From the NCBI GenBank assembly GCA_016125005.1, contig WGMQ01000045.1, positions 1-64,000 on the forward strand: a stretch of DNA of 64,000 nucleotides, in the 5' to 3' direction. Both the position numbers and the translations under genes were made by a program. This DNA comes from a bacterium (GTDB lineage Bacteria > Sumerlaeota > Sumerlaeia > SLMS01). This document shows positions 35,490 to 44,471 of the stretch, piece by piece; within the stretch, counting starts at the first letter, position 1, and the number at the start of each line of letters is the position of its first letter. A model generated the notes under the pieces. That model ran no database searches and was not told the origin of the DNA. It saw only the letters and a program-made list of their open reading frames with translations.

Positions 35490-35946
35490 TCCTGGGCTCA
35501 TCCTTGGCCGGTTCGTCCTCGATCTCCACCCGCAGCAACCCCGCTCGGTACAGATCCAGCGCAATCTCCACCGGGAGTTCCTGCACCGTGTGGTGGCGCG
35601 AAGCAAGCTCGTGGAGGTCCAGCTCCAGATCGAGGGAAAGCTCCGCGACGGATGGGATGTCCTCCCGGTCCGCCGACGCGGACAGGCGGCGCAGGAGGTC
35701 CTTCATCGGCTCGTGGCTCAGGCTACGCAGGATGGCGCTGTCGGGGTGCGCGGTCTCGACCTCCAGAGCATCGCACAGCCGCAGGTAGTCGTGAACCGAA
35801 TAGTTCAGCGGCTCGTCCTTGTAGGCGCACAGATCCCACGCGGACTCGCGGGTGCATTGCAGGATTTCCTTGATCGTATCGACAAGTCCCAGTGAACCGC
35901 CGAGCGCTTCGACGGCCGTGGTAAGGTTCTCGTATCGCTTGTTCAT
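35482..35946 (-). CDS. Unknown 154-aa protein coupled to the DUF4062/ATPase gene
   Basis: Start MNKRYENLTTAVEALGGSLG at ATG 35946, with GGAGGAAA 6 bases upstream; the track's longer start at 35997 has no such site. The protein is mostly helical and acidic, with no membrane segment or catalytic motif. The stretch Y-S-V-H-D-Y-L-R-L-C-D-A-L-E-V-E could be a small helical DNA- or partner-binding unit. The stop codon overlaps the start of the downstream DUF4062 gene, so the products are probably made together and may interact. I do not recognise the family. Confidence 0.6.
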   Translation of the reverse strand: MNKRYENLTTAVEALGGSLGLVDTIKEILQCTRESAWDLCAYKDEPLNYSVHDYLRLCDALEVETAHPDSAILRSLSHEPMKDLLRRLSASADREDIPSVAELSLDLELDLHELASRHHTVQELPVEIALDLYRAGLLRVEIEDEPAKDEPRNE

Positions 35947-35998
35947 GACTCGTTTCCTCCGTGCTGCAAGTAGCACACAATCCCGGCGCGGCGTCAAC

Positions 35999-37363
35999 TT
36001 ACCTGATCCACACCGCCTTCTGATTCATGAACTCGATCATCCCCTCGCGCGCCAGTTCGCGACCATAGCCCGAGGCCTTGATCCCGCCGAATGGAAGTCG
36101 CGGGTCCGACTTGACGAAGCCATTGACGAAGACCGCCCCTGCCTCGATCTGAGGGACGAGTCGCGCAATTCGCTCTTTGTCGGTCGTCCATAGCGCCGCC
36201 CCCAGTCCATAGGTGGTATCGTTCGCGATACGCACCGCGTCGGCCTCGTCCTTGAAGGGAATGACCACAGCCACCGGCCCGAAGAGTTCCTCGGTGGCCG
36301 CGGGTGCGTGGGACGGCACATCGATCAGGACCGTTGGCGGATAGAAGAAACCGCGGCCCGACGGCGTCTCCCCGCCGCAAAGCGCCCTCGCCCCCAGGGC
36401 CAACGACTTGCGCACCTGCTCCGCGAGACCATCGCGCAGATCGCGCCGCGCCATGGGACCCATCCGGGTCTCGTCCTTCAGGGGATCGCCCACCACCTGG
36501 GCTGTCATCGCCTCGACGAAGTCCGAGAGAAATCCATTCAGGATGCTCTCCTGCACAAGGAAGCGCTTGGCCGCGATGCAGCTCTGCCCTCCGTTCAGGC
36601 AACGCGAGAAAGCTGCGATCTTGGCGGCTTCCTCCAGATTCGCGTCGGGGAACACGATGAAGGGGTCGCTGCCCCCCAACTCCATCACGCTCGGTTTCAG
36701 CGCCTTCCCCGCCGCGGCGGCCACCTTGCGCCCAGCCGCGGTGCTTCCCGTCAGTGTCACGCCTGCCACCCGGCGGTCCTCGATCACCCGCGCCGCCTGA
36801 TCGTTTGTCAGGAAGAGCGACTGGAACACATCGGGTGGGAAGCCTGCCTCGCGCATCAGGTCGACCATTTCCAACGCGCATTGCGGCGTGTTGGGCGCGT
36901 GCTTGAGCAACACCACATTCCCCGCCATGAGGGCCGGAGCCGCGAACCGGAAGACCTGCCAGTAGGGATAGTTCCAAGGCATGATGGCGAGGATCGGCCC
37001 CAGCGGCTGGTAGCTCACCCGGGACTCGGATGCATCGGTCCGCGTATAGACGTCGCGCAGGAACGCCTCCCCGTGGTCCGCATAGTAGCGCAGGGCAAGC
37101 GCGCACTTGCGAGCCTCCGCGACGCCATCGCCGACCGGCTTTCCCATCTCAAGCGCCATGATGCGCGCGTGGGCCACCGCCCGGTTGTCGAGCAGATCCG
37201 CCGCGCGCCTCAAGAGTCGCGCCCTCGATGAGAAATCGGTCTGCCGCCAGGATTTGAAGGCCGCCTCGGCCCGGTCCAGCGCCGCCTCCAGGGCGCCCTC
37301 CTCGATTTCAGGATAGACCTCCATCAGTTCTTCAGTTGTGGGGTTCAGCGACTGGTAGGGCAT
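35999..37363 (-). CDS. NAD(P)-dependent succinate-semialdehyde-type aldehyde dehydrogenase
   Basis: 454 aa from MPYQSL (ATG 37363, AAGGAG 9 bases upstream). The NAD-binding G-S-T-A-A-G, the catalytic E-L-G-G-S-D-P-F-I-V Glu and the C-L-N-G-G-Q-S-C-I-A-A-K-R Cys nucleophile are intact. The length and the M-P-W-N-Y-P-Y-W-Q-V-F-R-F-A-A-P segment match the shorter Sad/YneI-like branch of succinate semialdehyde dehydrogenases. It oxidises aldehydes such as succinate semialdehyde from GABA or putrescine breakdown, so it might connect with arginine catabolism, but it is 20 kb from the arginine genes. The 370-aa ORF 35994-37106 on the same strand is a shadow frame. Confidence 0.88.
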   Translation of the reverse strand: MPYQSLNPTTEELMEVYPEIEEGALEAALDRAEAAFKSWRQTDFSSRARLLRRAADLLDNRAVAHARIMALEMGKPVGDGVAEARKCALALRYYADHGEAFLRDVYTRTDASESRVSYQPLGPILAIMPWNYPYWQVFRFAAPALMAGNVVLLKHAPNTPQCALEMVDLMREAGFPPDVFQSLFLTNDQAARVIEDRRVAGVTLTGSTAAGRKVAAAAGKALKPSVMELGGSDPFIVFPDANLEEAAKIAAFSRCLNGGQSCIAAKRFLVQESILNGFLSDFVEAMTAQVVGDPLKDETRMGPMARRDLRDGLAEQVRKSLALGARALCGGETPSGRGFFYPPTVLIDVPSHAPAATEELFGPVAVVIPFKDEADAVRIANDTTYGLGAALWTTDKERIARLVPQIEAGAVFVNGFVKSDPRLPFGGIKASGYGRELAREGMIEFMNQKAVWIR

Positions 37364-37561
37364 GGTACGGGGCTCCTTCAAGGCGGGGACATTTGAGACA
37401 GCCTTGATCCGACTCCGCTGCGCTGCAAGGTCAAGAGGGGAGGCCTATTCCGAAGCGTCAGATTCGGGACCGGCGCGAGGCGACATCAAAGATCAAAAAA
37501 CATGAGAAACCACTTGCGCACCCCCCTGCCACTCGCTGCATACACTTCTTCCCACGCGAGT

Positions 37562-37638
<77 letters not shown>

Positions 37639-37702
37639 TTTAACTTCCCCACACTCAGACCTTTGTATTCCAACGGAATTGCGCGCCAAGGTTACCAGTC
37701 GC

Positions 37703-38197
37703 ATGGCTGATTTCGTCGCCATTGATTTCGAGACCGCCAACAGCAAGCCGAACTCGGCCTGTGCCATCGGGCTGACGATTGTCTCCGGTTCGGATTTCGA
37801 AACTCATCATTTCCTCATCCGACCGCCGGTCATGAGTTTCTCAACCCGCAATATCGCGATTCACGGCATCACCCCCGACCGCGTCCGAGAGGAACCGCGC
37901 TTCGTCGACCTGTACCCCCGCATCCAGGCGATCCTCTGCATGGCGCCGCTGTGGGCGCACTACGCGCCGTTCGATGGTTCGGTGCTCCGCGCGTTGGGGG
38001 TCCATTACAAGATCGCCGTTCCCTGCGTCATCCATTGCAGTTGCGACCTCGCCCGCGATCACCTTCCACAGCTCAGCCGCCATCGGTTGCCCGATGTATG
38101 CCGCGCACTCGGCATCCCCTTGGGCCGCCATCATGATGCCGGGGCGGATTCGCTGGCCTGCGCCCGGATCGTGCATCGCCTCACTGCGAAGGCATAG
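37703..38197 (+). CDS. DEDDh-family 3'-5' exonuclease (DnaQ-like)
   Basis: 164 aa from ATG 37703 (the track's non-ATG start adds 8 residues). ExoI is F-V-A-I-D-F-E-T-A-N, ExoII around H-Y-A-P-F-D, and ExoIII R-H-H-D-A-G-A-D with the catalytic His. This matches stand-alone polymerase-III-epsilon-like exonucleases used in DNA or RNA trimming and repair. There is no fused polymerase or BRCT domain. It lies 64 bases after tRNA-Val; a tRNA-maturation role is imaginable but not supported by the sequence. Confidence 0.85.
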   Translation: MADFVAIDFETANSKPNSACAIGLTIVSGSDFETHHFLIRPPVMSFSTRNIAIHGITPDRVREEPRFVDLYPRIQAILCMAPLWAHYAPFDGSVLRALGVHYKIAVPCVIHCSCDLARDHLPQLSRHRLPDVCRALGIPLGRHHDAGADSLACARIVHRLTAKA

Positions 38198-38288
38198 CGT
38201 CCTCCTGCCGCCGCTCCGCGCGATTTGGAGCGACGTCGCCTCCCATTAGCCCTTGCCGTCCAGCACACGGCAAGTCATCCCTGTACAC

Positions 38289-39491
38289 ATGAACCAAGGC
38301 GCATCCAATCAGGTGGGTCCCTTCTCGAGCGGCGACGTCCTCGAGGGATTCCGGTTGGAGGAGTGTATCGGCAGCGGCGGGATGGGCATGGCCTGGAAGG
38401 CAACGCAGTTGGCCCTGGACCGTGTGGTCTGCGTCAAGTTCATGCACCCGGATCACCGCGTCCATCCCGGCTACATGCGCCTGCTCCAGTCCGAGGCAAA
38501 GACCTTGGCGACACTCGACCACCCGAACATCCTCACCATCCACCATTTCGGCGAGGCCGATGGGCATTTCTTCATTGTGACGGAGTTCGTTGGTGGGCCG
38601 AGCATCCAGGAATTGATCGCGAAGTGGATCCTGACACCGGACGAAAAACTGGAGGTGATCAGAGCCACCGGCGCCGCCATGCAGTTCGTTCACGAGCGCG
38701 GTGTCCTGCATCGGGACCTCAAGCCGGCGAACATTCTGGTGAGCCAGTGGGGTCGCGTGAAGGTGGCCGATTTCGGTCTCTCGAAGATGTTGCAATCTCC
38801 CGGCGACATGACCTCAACGGGGCATCTCGGCACCGAGTCCTACGCGGCACCCGAGATCCTCCTCGGCCGTAACTATGACCATCGCGCGGATCAGTTTTCA
38901 CTGGCCGTGACCTTCTACCGGCTGCTGACGGGCTTCTTTCCTCCGATCCCCGGAACGGAGAATCCGAACCGCCCCCTTCCGCCATCACTGGAGCAGATTT
39001 TCGAGCGCGCTCTTTCCATTGAGGCAGTGAATCGCTACCCCTCCGTGCAGGACTTCTGCGTCGAGTTGCTCGCTGCCCTTGAGCCGGGCTGGGAGAAGGG
39101 GGTCTCGCTGGAACAGCTCTATTTCCCCATTCGTCGTGGCCTGTCAGCAGACACGCCCGGCATCCCGCGAAACTTCGCTCCCGATCCGCGCGATGCCCCC
39201 ACGGCCGACCCGCTCCCACCCGCGCGGGATCTCTCTACCCCGATGATTCGGCTCGATGAAAGTTGGATGCCGATCCCGAAGGCTCTCGATACGCAGCGCC
39301 CCTCGGGGATGGTGCCGATTCCCGTGCTCAGTCCACCGACGCCAACTCCCACGGCGACCCGGCCCCAGACCCCGGTCCCCGTCCCACCAACTCCGCTTCC
39401 GGTTCCTGCTGGTGGGTTCTCAATGACCACGGTTTACGCGTTCCTGATCGGCGTACTGCTCACGGTCGTCATCGTCCTGCTGGTCCGTTAA
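38289..39491 (+). CDS. Membrane-anchored Ser/Thr protein kinase
   Basis: 400 aa from ATG 38289 (no clear Shine-Dalgarno; TTG 38253 is an alternative). The kinase domain spans about residues 22-275: I-G-S-G-G-M-G-M-A-W-K-A, V-C-V-K-F-M (catalytic Lys), H-R-D-L-K-P-A-N, D-F-G-L-S and S-Y-A-A-P-E-I. A proline/threonine-rich linker (about 290-375) leads to one C-terminal membrane helix (T-T-V-Y-A-F-L-I-G-V-L-L-T-V-V-I-V-L-L-V-R) that ends the protein, so there is no extracytoplasmic sensor domain. A short stem-loop follows directly after the stop. Targets are unknown. Confidence 0.88.
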   Translation: MNQGASNQVGPFSSGDVLEGFRLEECIGSGGMGMAWKATQLALDRVVCVKFMHPDHRVHPGYMRLLQSEAKTLATLDHPNILTIHHFGEADGHFFIVTEFVGGPSIQELIAKWILTPDEKLEVIRATGAAMQFVHERGVLHRDLKPANILVSQWGRVKVADFGLSKMLQSPGDMTSTGHLGTESYAAPEILLGRNYDHRADQFSLAVTFYRLLTGFFPPIPGTENPNRPLPPSLEQIFERALSIEAVNRYPSVQDFCVELLAALEPGWEKGVSLEQLYFPIRRGLSADTPGIPRNFAPDPRDAPTADPLPPARDLSTPMIRLDESWMPIPKALDTQRPSGMVPIPVLSPPTPTPTATRPQTPVPVPPTPLPVPAGGFSMTTVYAFLIGVLLTVVIVLLVR

Positions 39492-39493
39492 TT

Positions 39494-39514
39494 CCCTGAT
39501 TCTTGAAATCAGGG
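39494..39514 (+). terminator. Stem-loop immediately after the Ser/Thr kinase stop
   Basis: CCCTGATT, loop CTTGA, AATCAGGG: an 8-bp perfect stem 2 bases after TAA. It is followed by GGCCCC rather than T residues, so it may be a weak terminator or a 3'-end stabiliser. Confidence 0.5.
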
Positions 39515-39605
39515 GGCCCCAGCCCTATGCACCCTCATCAGTGAGTCCGGTCGTCACGTGTAAGGGATTTCCCATCCCCGTCCAAGCAATGCCACTTTCT
39601 TGTGC

Positions 39606-39717
39606 AAGTCCCGAAACAAAGGGGGGATTTTGCCGCTATATGGCCTGTCGCGGGACTGGAACGATCCATGCCATCCAACTGGGAGCCAACTGCTAAGGGT
39701 TTCCTCCGAAAGAAACC
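39606..39717 (+). other. Possible structured leader upstream of the pseudopilin gene
   Basis: The 313-base gap 39492-39804 has no ORF. Within it AGTCCCG (39607) can pair with CGGGACT (39651), and GGTTTC (39698) with GAAACC (39712) across CTCCGAAA. This could be a structured 5' untranslated region. I compared it from memory with c-di-GMP (GEMM) riboswitches and saw no convincing match, so class and function are open. Confidence 0.3.
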
Positions 39718-39804
39718 AGTGACAATTAGGCGGTAACGTCAGAGCATTTATCAGGATGAAAATCGTCCTGCCTTCGCCGTGATTCCAATCTGGAGCCCCC
39801 TCTC

Positions 39805-40464
39805 ATGAGATCATCCGTCAATACCCGCGGGTTTACCCTGATCGAATTGCTGATTGTCGTGGCCATCATCTCGATTTTGGCAGCGATCGCGGTTCCGAAC
39901 TTTCTGGAGTCTCAGACGCGCACCAAAGTCACACGCGCGAAGAGCGACATGCGTGCTCTGACCACTGCCATTGAGGCCTATCGGGTGGACTACAACAAGT
40001 ACCCGCCCTCATCGTCTGCCGACATTGATTTTGATCTGCGCGGTGACCTCACCCGCGAACCGGCAGGGATCTATCATGTGACCACCCCGATTGCCTATAT
40101 CGTGGGCGAAAGTGTCCGTGAGATCTTCCGTGGCAAGTCGCTCAACACGGTGGACAAGACACTCCCCTACTACGGCTACGCCTCGCGCGATGATCGCACA
40201 TACTCGTCGGGGGACGTCTTTGCCACGGCGGGAACGGGCCGCTCGGCTCAGTGGTACTTCCTTGTCAGCAACGGCCCGGACCTGGTTGTGAACGAGTTTG
40301 CCTCCGCGATTACCAACGACAACTTCGAAGCCTTCATCGACACCATGTACGATCCCACGAACGGCATCATCAGCCCCGGAAACATTTACCGCGCCAACGG
40401 CAGCATCGAAGGAAACGGCAAGCGCGCCGGTTTCCATGTGGTGAACTACGGCGACGGCAAGTAA
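39805..40464 (+). CDS. Type II secretion/pilus pseudopilin (GspG/PulG-like)
   Basis: 219 aa. A short leader M-R-S-S-V-N-T-R-G is cut by prepilin peptidase before F-T-L-I-E-L-L-I-V-V-A-I-I-S-I-L-A-A-I-A-V-P-N-F, with the required Glu at +5. The mature protein has the GspG-like N-L-D-Y-type region A-Y-R-V-D-Y-N-K-Y-P. Such pseudopilins form the periplasmic piston of type II secretion or the pilus shaft. It stands apart from other gsp genes, as is usual for many environmental phyla whose abundant secreted pseudopilins are dispersed. Confidence 0.82.
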   Translation: MRSSVNTRGFTLIELLIVVAIISILAAIAVPNFLESQTRTKVTRAKSDMRALTTAIEAYRVDYNKYPPSSSADIDFDLRGDLTREPAGIYHVTTPIAYIVGESVREIFRGKSLNTVDKTLPYYGYASRDDRTYSSGDVFATAGTGRSAQWYFLVSNGPDLVVNEFASAITNDNFEAFIDTMYDPTNGIISPGNIYRANGSIEGNGKRAGFHVVNYGDGK

Positions 40465-40526
40465 TTCCCGGCCAGCCACGCCGGTTTCGGATGGCATCCG
40501 GACCGCATCGCCCGGAACATGAGCCC

Positions 40527-42341
40527 ATGACCCGGGCGGAAGACCAACCTCAAGCTCCGACTTCCCGATGGCCGCTGTTGCTTCCCGCAATGGCGGCCTT
40601 CCTCTTTGTTTTCGGGCCCATGGCGGCGACGGCGCCCTGGCGCCAATTTACGGCCGATGACTACTGGTTCGTGGGGCATGGGCAGATTCGCCCCGACCCG
40701 TCCAGCTGCACGGTGCTGCAATCCTTCTGCGGCGATTGGCTCACGGGAGCACGAGGCACTGGCGGGTGGCTGCGCCCCATTCCGCGCGTCTTCTTTCTCA
40801 TCGACGACTTGCTTTGGGGGATCAATTCCCCGTGGGGATACTATCTGACCAACTTTCTCCTGCACGGCCTGTGCGCGGCGATGGTCGCTGGCCTGGCGAT
40901 TTGGTGCCTGGGGGCTAGGTCCCGCTGGGCGGCGCTGGCGGCAGGTCTATTCTTTGGCTGGTACCCCTACGCAGGCGGGGCGGTATCCTGGGTGGCATCC
41001 CGCACTGACGTGCTGGCGGTTTTCTTCCTGCTGGCAGCGCTTGGATCGGCGCTTTGGCTGCGCCATTGGGCGGTCTCGCTTAGCCTGACCGCCCTTTGCA
41101 CCGTGCTGTCCTGCCTGTCCAAAGAGAGCGGCTTTTTTCTCCCGCTCTGGATGGGTGCTTCAGTTCTTGTCTCCGCAAAGCGCATCGGCTGGCGCCGGGG
41201 GGGCCTTGCTTTGGCAACCTGTGTCACTGCCGCCGCGGCCACTTTCCTCTGGCGAATCCACTGCCTCGGGAGTGTTGGCGGCTATGTGGAGCAGTTCCGG
41301 GATAAGTCCATTGGCGAACTGCTGCGCTGGGGCCTCGAGTTCGCCACGGGCAGTTGCCTCTTCGGCCCGGGGATGCTGGGCGGTTTACTGGTGGCCTGCG
41401 GAATCGTCGTGGCTTTCTCGCACCGGAGACCGGGGCAGCTCTCCATCGAGCGCTCTTTCGTCCCCTTGGTGGCGTTGGTTTTCATTATGGCAGCGGCAGT
41501 CCCCGTGGTCGGTCTGCCGCTGCCAACGGTTGAGAATGCCCGCTACTTCTACATGGCTGGCATCGGCTGGGCGCTACTGGGAGGATGGGTGGTCGCGGGC
41601 GTTGAGCAACATTCGCCGCGCCGCGCCGCGCTCATCACCGGGATAGCGACTGCTGCGCTGGTGGCCGCGTGGCTTCAGATCGATGGTCCCTGGCGTCGCG
41701 CCGGGCTGGTGACCAATTCGTTGGTCTCACAGATGATCGAGCCGACGCTTTCTGCAGGGGATCGACCGGTGGTCTCCGCCTATCGCGACATGGACGGCGC
41801 CGGATACGAGGCGAGGAACCTCCACGCGCGGGACGGAGGGAAGGTACTGCCCTGGGATCAGGCACCCTGGGCCATCTGGCGTCGAACTCTGGGTAAAGGT
41901 TCCAGCACCTGGGGCTTCCAGCCCGCGCTGCCCGAACCGGAGAGCGCGCGGCTCCTCCTGATCGGGCGTCTCGACGAGGACAAAGTCGAGGTATTCGATC
42001 TGGAGCGTCTGCTCCACGAATCCGTCGATCCTGTGGAAGGCGATTTGGTCGTCCGAATTCCCCCTTCCAATCAGGAGGAGGACCTGCAATATGCGATCCT
42101 TCGTCTGGACGTCGCGAAGGCATCACCACCCTGGCTACCCCGAGTGCGTCGCCCTGATGGCACGATCGTGGAGACAAAAACGGTCGCGGGGGAATCGCCT
42201 TCCAGCCACATTCTGAACCTCGGCATGGTCGCGGCGGACAATGGGGAGTGGCGCATCGATGCAGCCGAGGGCACGCAACTCTCGCGGATCCTGCTGACTG
42301 TCTATACGATGACCCCGGTCACGCCAGGTAGCGTCGAATAA
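40527..42341 (+). CDS. GT-C membrane protein of TMTC/protein-mannosyltransferase type
   Basis: 604 aa from ATG 40527 (MTRAEDQPQAP). About 10-11 helices occupy residues 15-400. The conserved loop sequence F-F-G-W-Y-P-Y-A-G-G-A-V-S-W-V-A-S-R-T-D-V-L-A-V-F-F followed by L-S-K-E-S-G-F-F-L-P-L matches the H-P-x-x-x-E-A-V-x-W-I-x-x-R-x-D and C-K-E-x-x pattern of bacterial TMTC-like O-mannosyltransferases. A diverged first-loop D-D-Y residue pair (T-A-D-D-Y) could be the catalytic Asp. Residues 410-604 are soluble. A second relative lies at 57495. Donor and acceptor are unknown. Its last 23 bases overlap the tail of convergent lexA. Confidence 0.65.
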   Translation: MTRAEDQPQAPTSRWPLLLPAMAAFLFVFGPMAATAPWRQFTADDYWFVGHGQIRPDPSSCTVLQSFCGDWLTGARGTGGWLRPIPRVFFLIDDLLWGINSPWGYYLTNFLLHGLCAAMVAGLAIWCLGARSRWAALAAGLFFGWYPYAGGAVSWVASRTDVLAVFFLLAALGSALWLRHWAVSLSLTALCTVLSCLSKESGFFLPLWMGASVLVSAKRIGWRRGGLALATCVTAAAATFLWRIHCLGSVGGYVEQFRDKSIGELLRWGLEFATGSCLFGPGMLGGLLVACGIVVAFSHRRPGQLSIERSFVPLVALVFIMAAAVPVVGLPLPTVENARYFYMAGIGWALLGGWVVAGVEQHSPRRAALITGIATAALVAAWLQIDGPWRRAGLVTNSLVSQMIEPTLSAGDRPVVSAYRDMDGAGYEARNLHARDGGKVLPWDQAPWAIWRRTLGKGSSTWGFQPALPEPESARLLLIGRLDEDKVEVFDLERLLHESVDPVEGDLVVRIPPSNQEEDLQYAILRLDVAKASPPWLPRVRRPDGTIVETKTVAGESPSSHILNLGMVAADNGEWRIDAAEGTQLSRILLTVYTMTPVTPGSVE

Positions 42342-42957
42342 GACCGATCACCACGCCCTGAAGCTCGACGTCTTTGGCCATCACGATGATCGGTTCCATG
42401 GTGCTATTGGCAGGCTGAAGCCTGACGTTGTCACCTTCGCGGTAGAAGCGCTTGACGGTCGCCTCCGTCCCGTTCACGAGGGCCACAACGACCTGACCCT
42501 GGCGAGCACTGGCAGCTCTCTCCACAATGATGAAGTCACCCTCGTGGATGCCGTCCTCGATCATCGAATCGCCGCGTACCCGAAGCACATAGGAGGTCTC
42601 GGCGTTGCGAACCAGATCGGACGGCACGTTGAAGCGATCAACGTCCTCCTCAAAAGCCTCGATGGGCAGACCAGCTGCCACGACGCCCTTGATGGGGAGC
42701 TTGTAGGCGGCATCCAGTTCCATCTGGACCATGTTGGGAGAATCCAGGTCACTGACCAGCTCGATACCGCGACCGCGGTTCCAGTGACGTTTGATGATTC
42801 CCTTTTCGGCCAGGTGCTTGAGGTGCTTGTGGACGGTCGCCAGGGACGACAAATCCATGCCGCGAGCGATTTCCTCCAGCGAGGGGGAGTACGACTTTTC
42901 CTCGATGAAGGTGCGGATGAACTCGAATATCTCGCGTTGCCTGCGCGTTAGGTACAT
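42319..42957 (-). CDS. lexA: LexA SOS-response repressor
   Basis: 212 aa from MYLTRRQREIFEFI (ATG 42957, GAGG about 9 bases upstream; track start 43002 is longer). An N-terminal winged helix with S-P-S-L-E-E-I-A-R is followed by the self-cleavage site V-V-A-A-G-L-P (Ala-Gly), catalytic Ser in R-G-D-S-M-I-E-D-G-I and Lys in A-T-V-K-R-F-Y. All residues for RecA-stimulated autocleavage are present. No clear LexA box could be recognised upstream, so the operator consensus of this lineage is unknown. The 3' end overlaps the convergent GT-C gene by 23 bases. Confidence 0.93.
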   Translation of the reverse strand: MYLTRRQREIFEFIRTFIEEKSYSPSLEEIARGMDLSSLATVHKHLKHLAEKGIIKRHWNRGRGIELVSDLDSPNMVQMELDAAYKLPIKGVVAAGLPIEAFEEDVDRFNVPSDLVRNAETSYVLRVRGDSMIEDGIHEGDFIIVERAASARQGQVVVALVNGTEATVKRFYREGDNVRLQPANSTMEPIIVMAKDVELQGVVIGLIRRYLA

Positions 42958-43107
42958 GCCGTCGGACCTCACGGTGAATTGCTTCCCGAAAACCTGAGGC
43001 AACGGTTGGCGAAGATTTGGTGAACGTCAAGGCAAAAAGAACGCGAAAGCAACACAAAATCCCGCGATATACAAGCTTTTGCAGGCGGCGGGAAAACCCC
43101 CGACTCC

Positions 43108-43809
43108 TCAGGCGAACTTGCGCAGGACAAACACCATTTCGGCAGGGCGCGTTACGAATAGGGCGAGTTCCGCTGGCAGAGCGAAGCGATTCGTCAGGCA
43201 GAGGAGCAATTCCTGCATCGCGGGCGGCGTCCAGTTGTGGAAGTGGATGCTGTACCGAATCGCCATGTAGTGCTCCACCTGGTGGGTGGCGTGGGGCTCG
43301 GCGAGCTTGTCGACAATGGTTGCCCATTCGTGATAGTGATGATGCCGCGAGATCTCGGGCCCTTCCTCATGATCGCGGAGCAGATGGTCGAGCGTGGTTG
43401 TCTCGCGGTCTCGATCGAATGTGGCGCGCTTGTCGGGCACCGCGCAGTAGAGGACTCCGCCGGGCCGAATCACGCGGCATAGATTCTGGATCGTGCGGAT
43501 GGGATCCTCGCAGTGCTCCAGGAAGTGGTTGGCGATCACAAAGTCGACGCTCGCGTCCGCGACTGTGGAGAGCGTCTCGCCATCGTCGATGATGTGGGGC
43601 TCCACGAGCTGCTTGTCCGCCAGTTCCGGGTAGTGCTTGCGCAGCTCCGCGGTGGGCATCCGGTCGACGTAGCGAACACGGGCCGCGCGGGGAACCTTCA
43701 GCGGCAGGTGGAGCGCGCCGATCTCAAGGCCGTCGCCGCAAAGGAAGGCCTCGGCGATCTGCTCACGAGAGAGTCCCTGCTCAGCAGCGCGACGGAAGAG
43801 CTTGAGCAC
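43108..43809 (-). CDS. SAM-dependent methyltransferase
   Basis: 233 aa from GTG 43809. Motif I is diverged (L-C-G-D-G-L-E-I-G-A-L-H-L-P), motif II-like A-S-V-D-F-V-I-A-N-H-F-L-E-H, then I-R-P-G-G-V-L-Y-C-A-V-P-D-K. The type is the methyltransferase-11/23 group often found in cell-surface glycan biosynthesis. It starts 2 bases after the gspB stop and is the last gene of the gspA-gspB operon, a surprising partner for a secretion pair. Substrate unknown. Confidence 0.78.
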   Translation of the reverse strand: MLKLFRRAAEQGLSREQIAEAFLCGDGLEIGALHLPLKVPRAARVRYVDRMPTAELRKHYPELADKQLVEPHIIDDGETLSTVADASVDFVIANHFLEHCEDPIRTIQNLCRVIRPGGVLYCAVPDKRATFDRDRETTTLDHLLRDHEEGPEISRHHHYHEWATIVDKLAEPHATHQVEHYMAIRYSIHFHNWTPPAMQELLLCLTNRFALPAELALFVTRPAEMVFVLRKFA

Positions 43810-43811
43810 CG

Positions 43812-44471
43812 TCAGAATCTCACCTTCACCACGGTGCCGTCACCCACGTCGATGGTGAGCAGGCCGACGCGGACCTCGATGAGGTGAAGCTCGCCGATTT
43901 TTTGTCCGGCCCGGTATTCCTTCCCATTGATGAAGGCCACGGCGCCGTTGCCGAACTCCATGACACCGGTCACGGTGAGGCCCAACTCGTCGGGGCGCAC
44001 GATTTGGCCGCTACGGAACACGCCGGAATAGCCGGACGGCGGTGGAGTGGGGACTGGCGAGGGCATGGCCGTGGGCACGGGCGTCGGCGACGGAGGCGGA
44101 GTGGGTGACGGCCACGGGGTCGGGGTGGGCCAAGGCGTGGGAGATGGCGCCGGAGTAGGGCTCGGCGTTGCCGCGGGAGTTGCTGTTGGGACCGGTGTTG
44201 GGCTCGGCGCCAACGTGGGGGTTGGCGGAACCGGGGTGGCTGAGGCCACGACGATTGGTGGCGTCGCGGGGACTTCACCCTGCTGTCCCTTCCATAGCAC
44301 GACCACGAGCACGATCAGCCCGGCCAGGACGGCGACGATCAGGAACTTTCCTCCCCCACCACCCGGGGCGGGAGTCGGTGGTGGCGGAGCGGATGGCGGC
44401 GGAGGCGGCAGGTCTCGGCGGGCTGCGCGCTCCTTGGAGGCCTTCTCCAGCGCGTCCAGGATGGAACTCAT
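43812..44471 (-). CDS. gspB: GspB-like secretion protein with Pro/Thr linker
   Basis: 219 aa. [15 protein letters not shown] is the cytoplasmic GspB opening. A membrane helix (about residues 43-61) precedes a long P-T-P-S linker (about 70-150) and a C-terminal GspB/PilP-like beta domain ([18 protein letters not shown] ... [14 protein letters not shown]). GspB works with GspA to insert the type II secretin through peptidoglycan. It overlaps the upstream gspA-like gene by 4 bases. Confidence 0.7.
   Translation of the reverse strand: MSSILDALEKASKERAARRDLPPPPPSAPPPPTPAPGGGGGKFLIVAVLAGLIVLVVVLWKGQQGEVPATPPIVVASATPVPPTPTLAPSPTPVPTATPAATPSPTPAPSPTPWPTPTPWPSPTPPPSPTPVPTAMPSPVPTPPPSGYSGVFRSGQIVRPDELGLTVTGVMEFGNGAVAFINGKEYRAGQKIGELHLIEVRVGLLTIDVGDGTVVKVRF

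Noticed and set aside
35994-37106. 370-aa ORF overlapping the aldehyde dehydrogenase on the same strand
   Set aside because: Gly/Arg-rich alternative frame; the dehydrogenase frame has all catalytic motifs.
39560-39800. Possible c-di-GMP (GEMM) riboswitch upstream of the pseudopilin
   Set aside because: The conserved receptor and tetraloop segments I know for this class are not recognisable; kept only as an unspecified structured leader.
42958-43107. LexA operator upstream of lexA
   Set aside because: No convincing palindrome matching GAAC-N4-GTTC or CTGT-N8-ACAG classes could be read; the lineage may use a different box.
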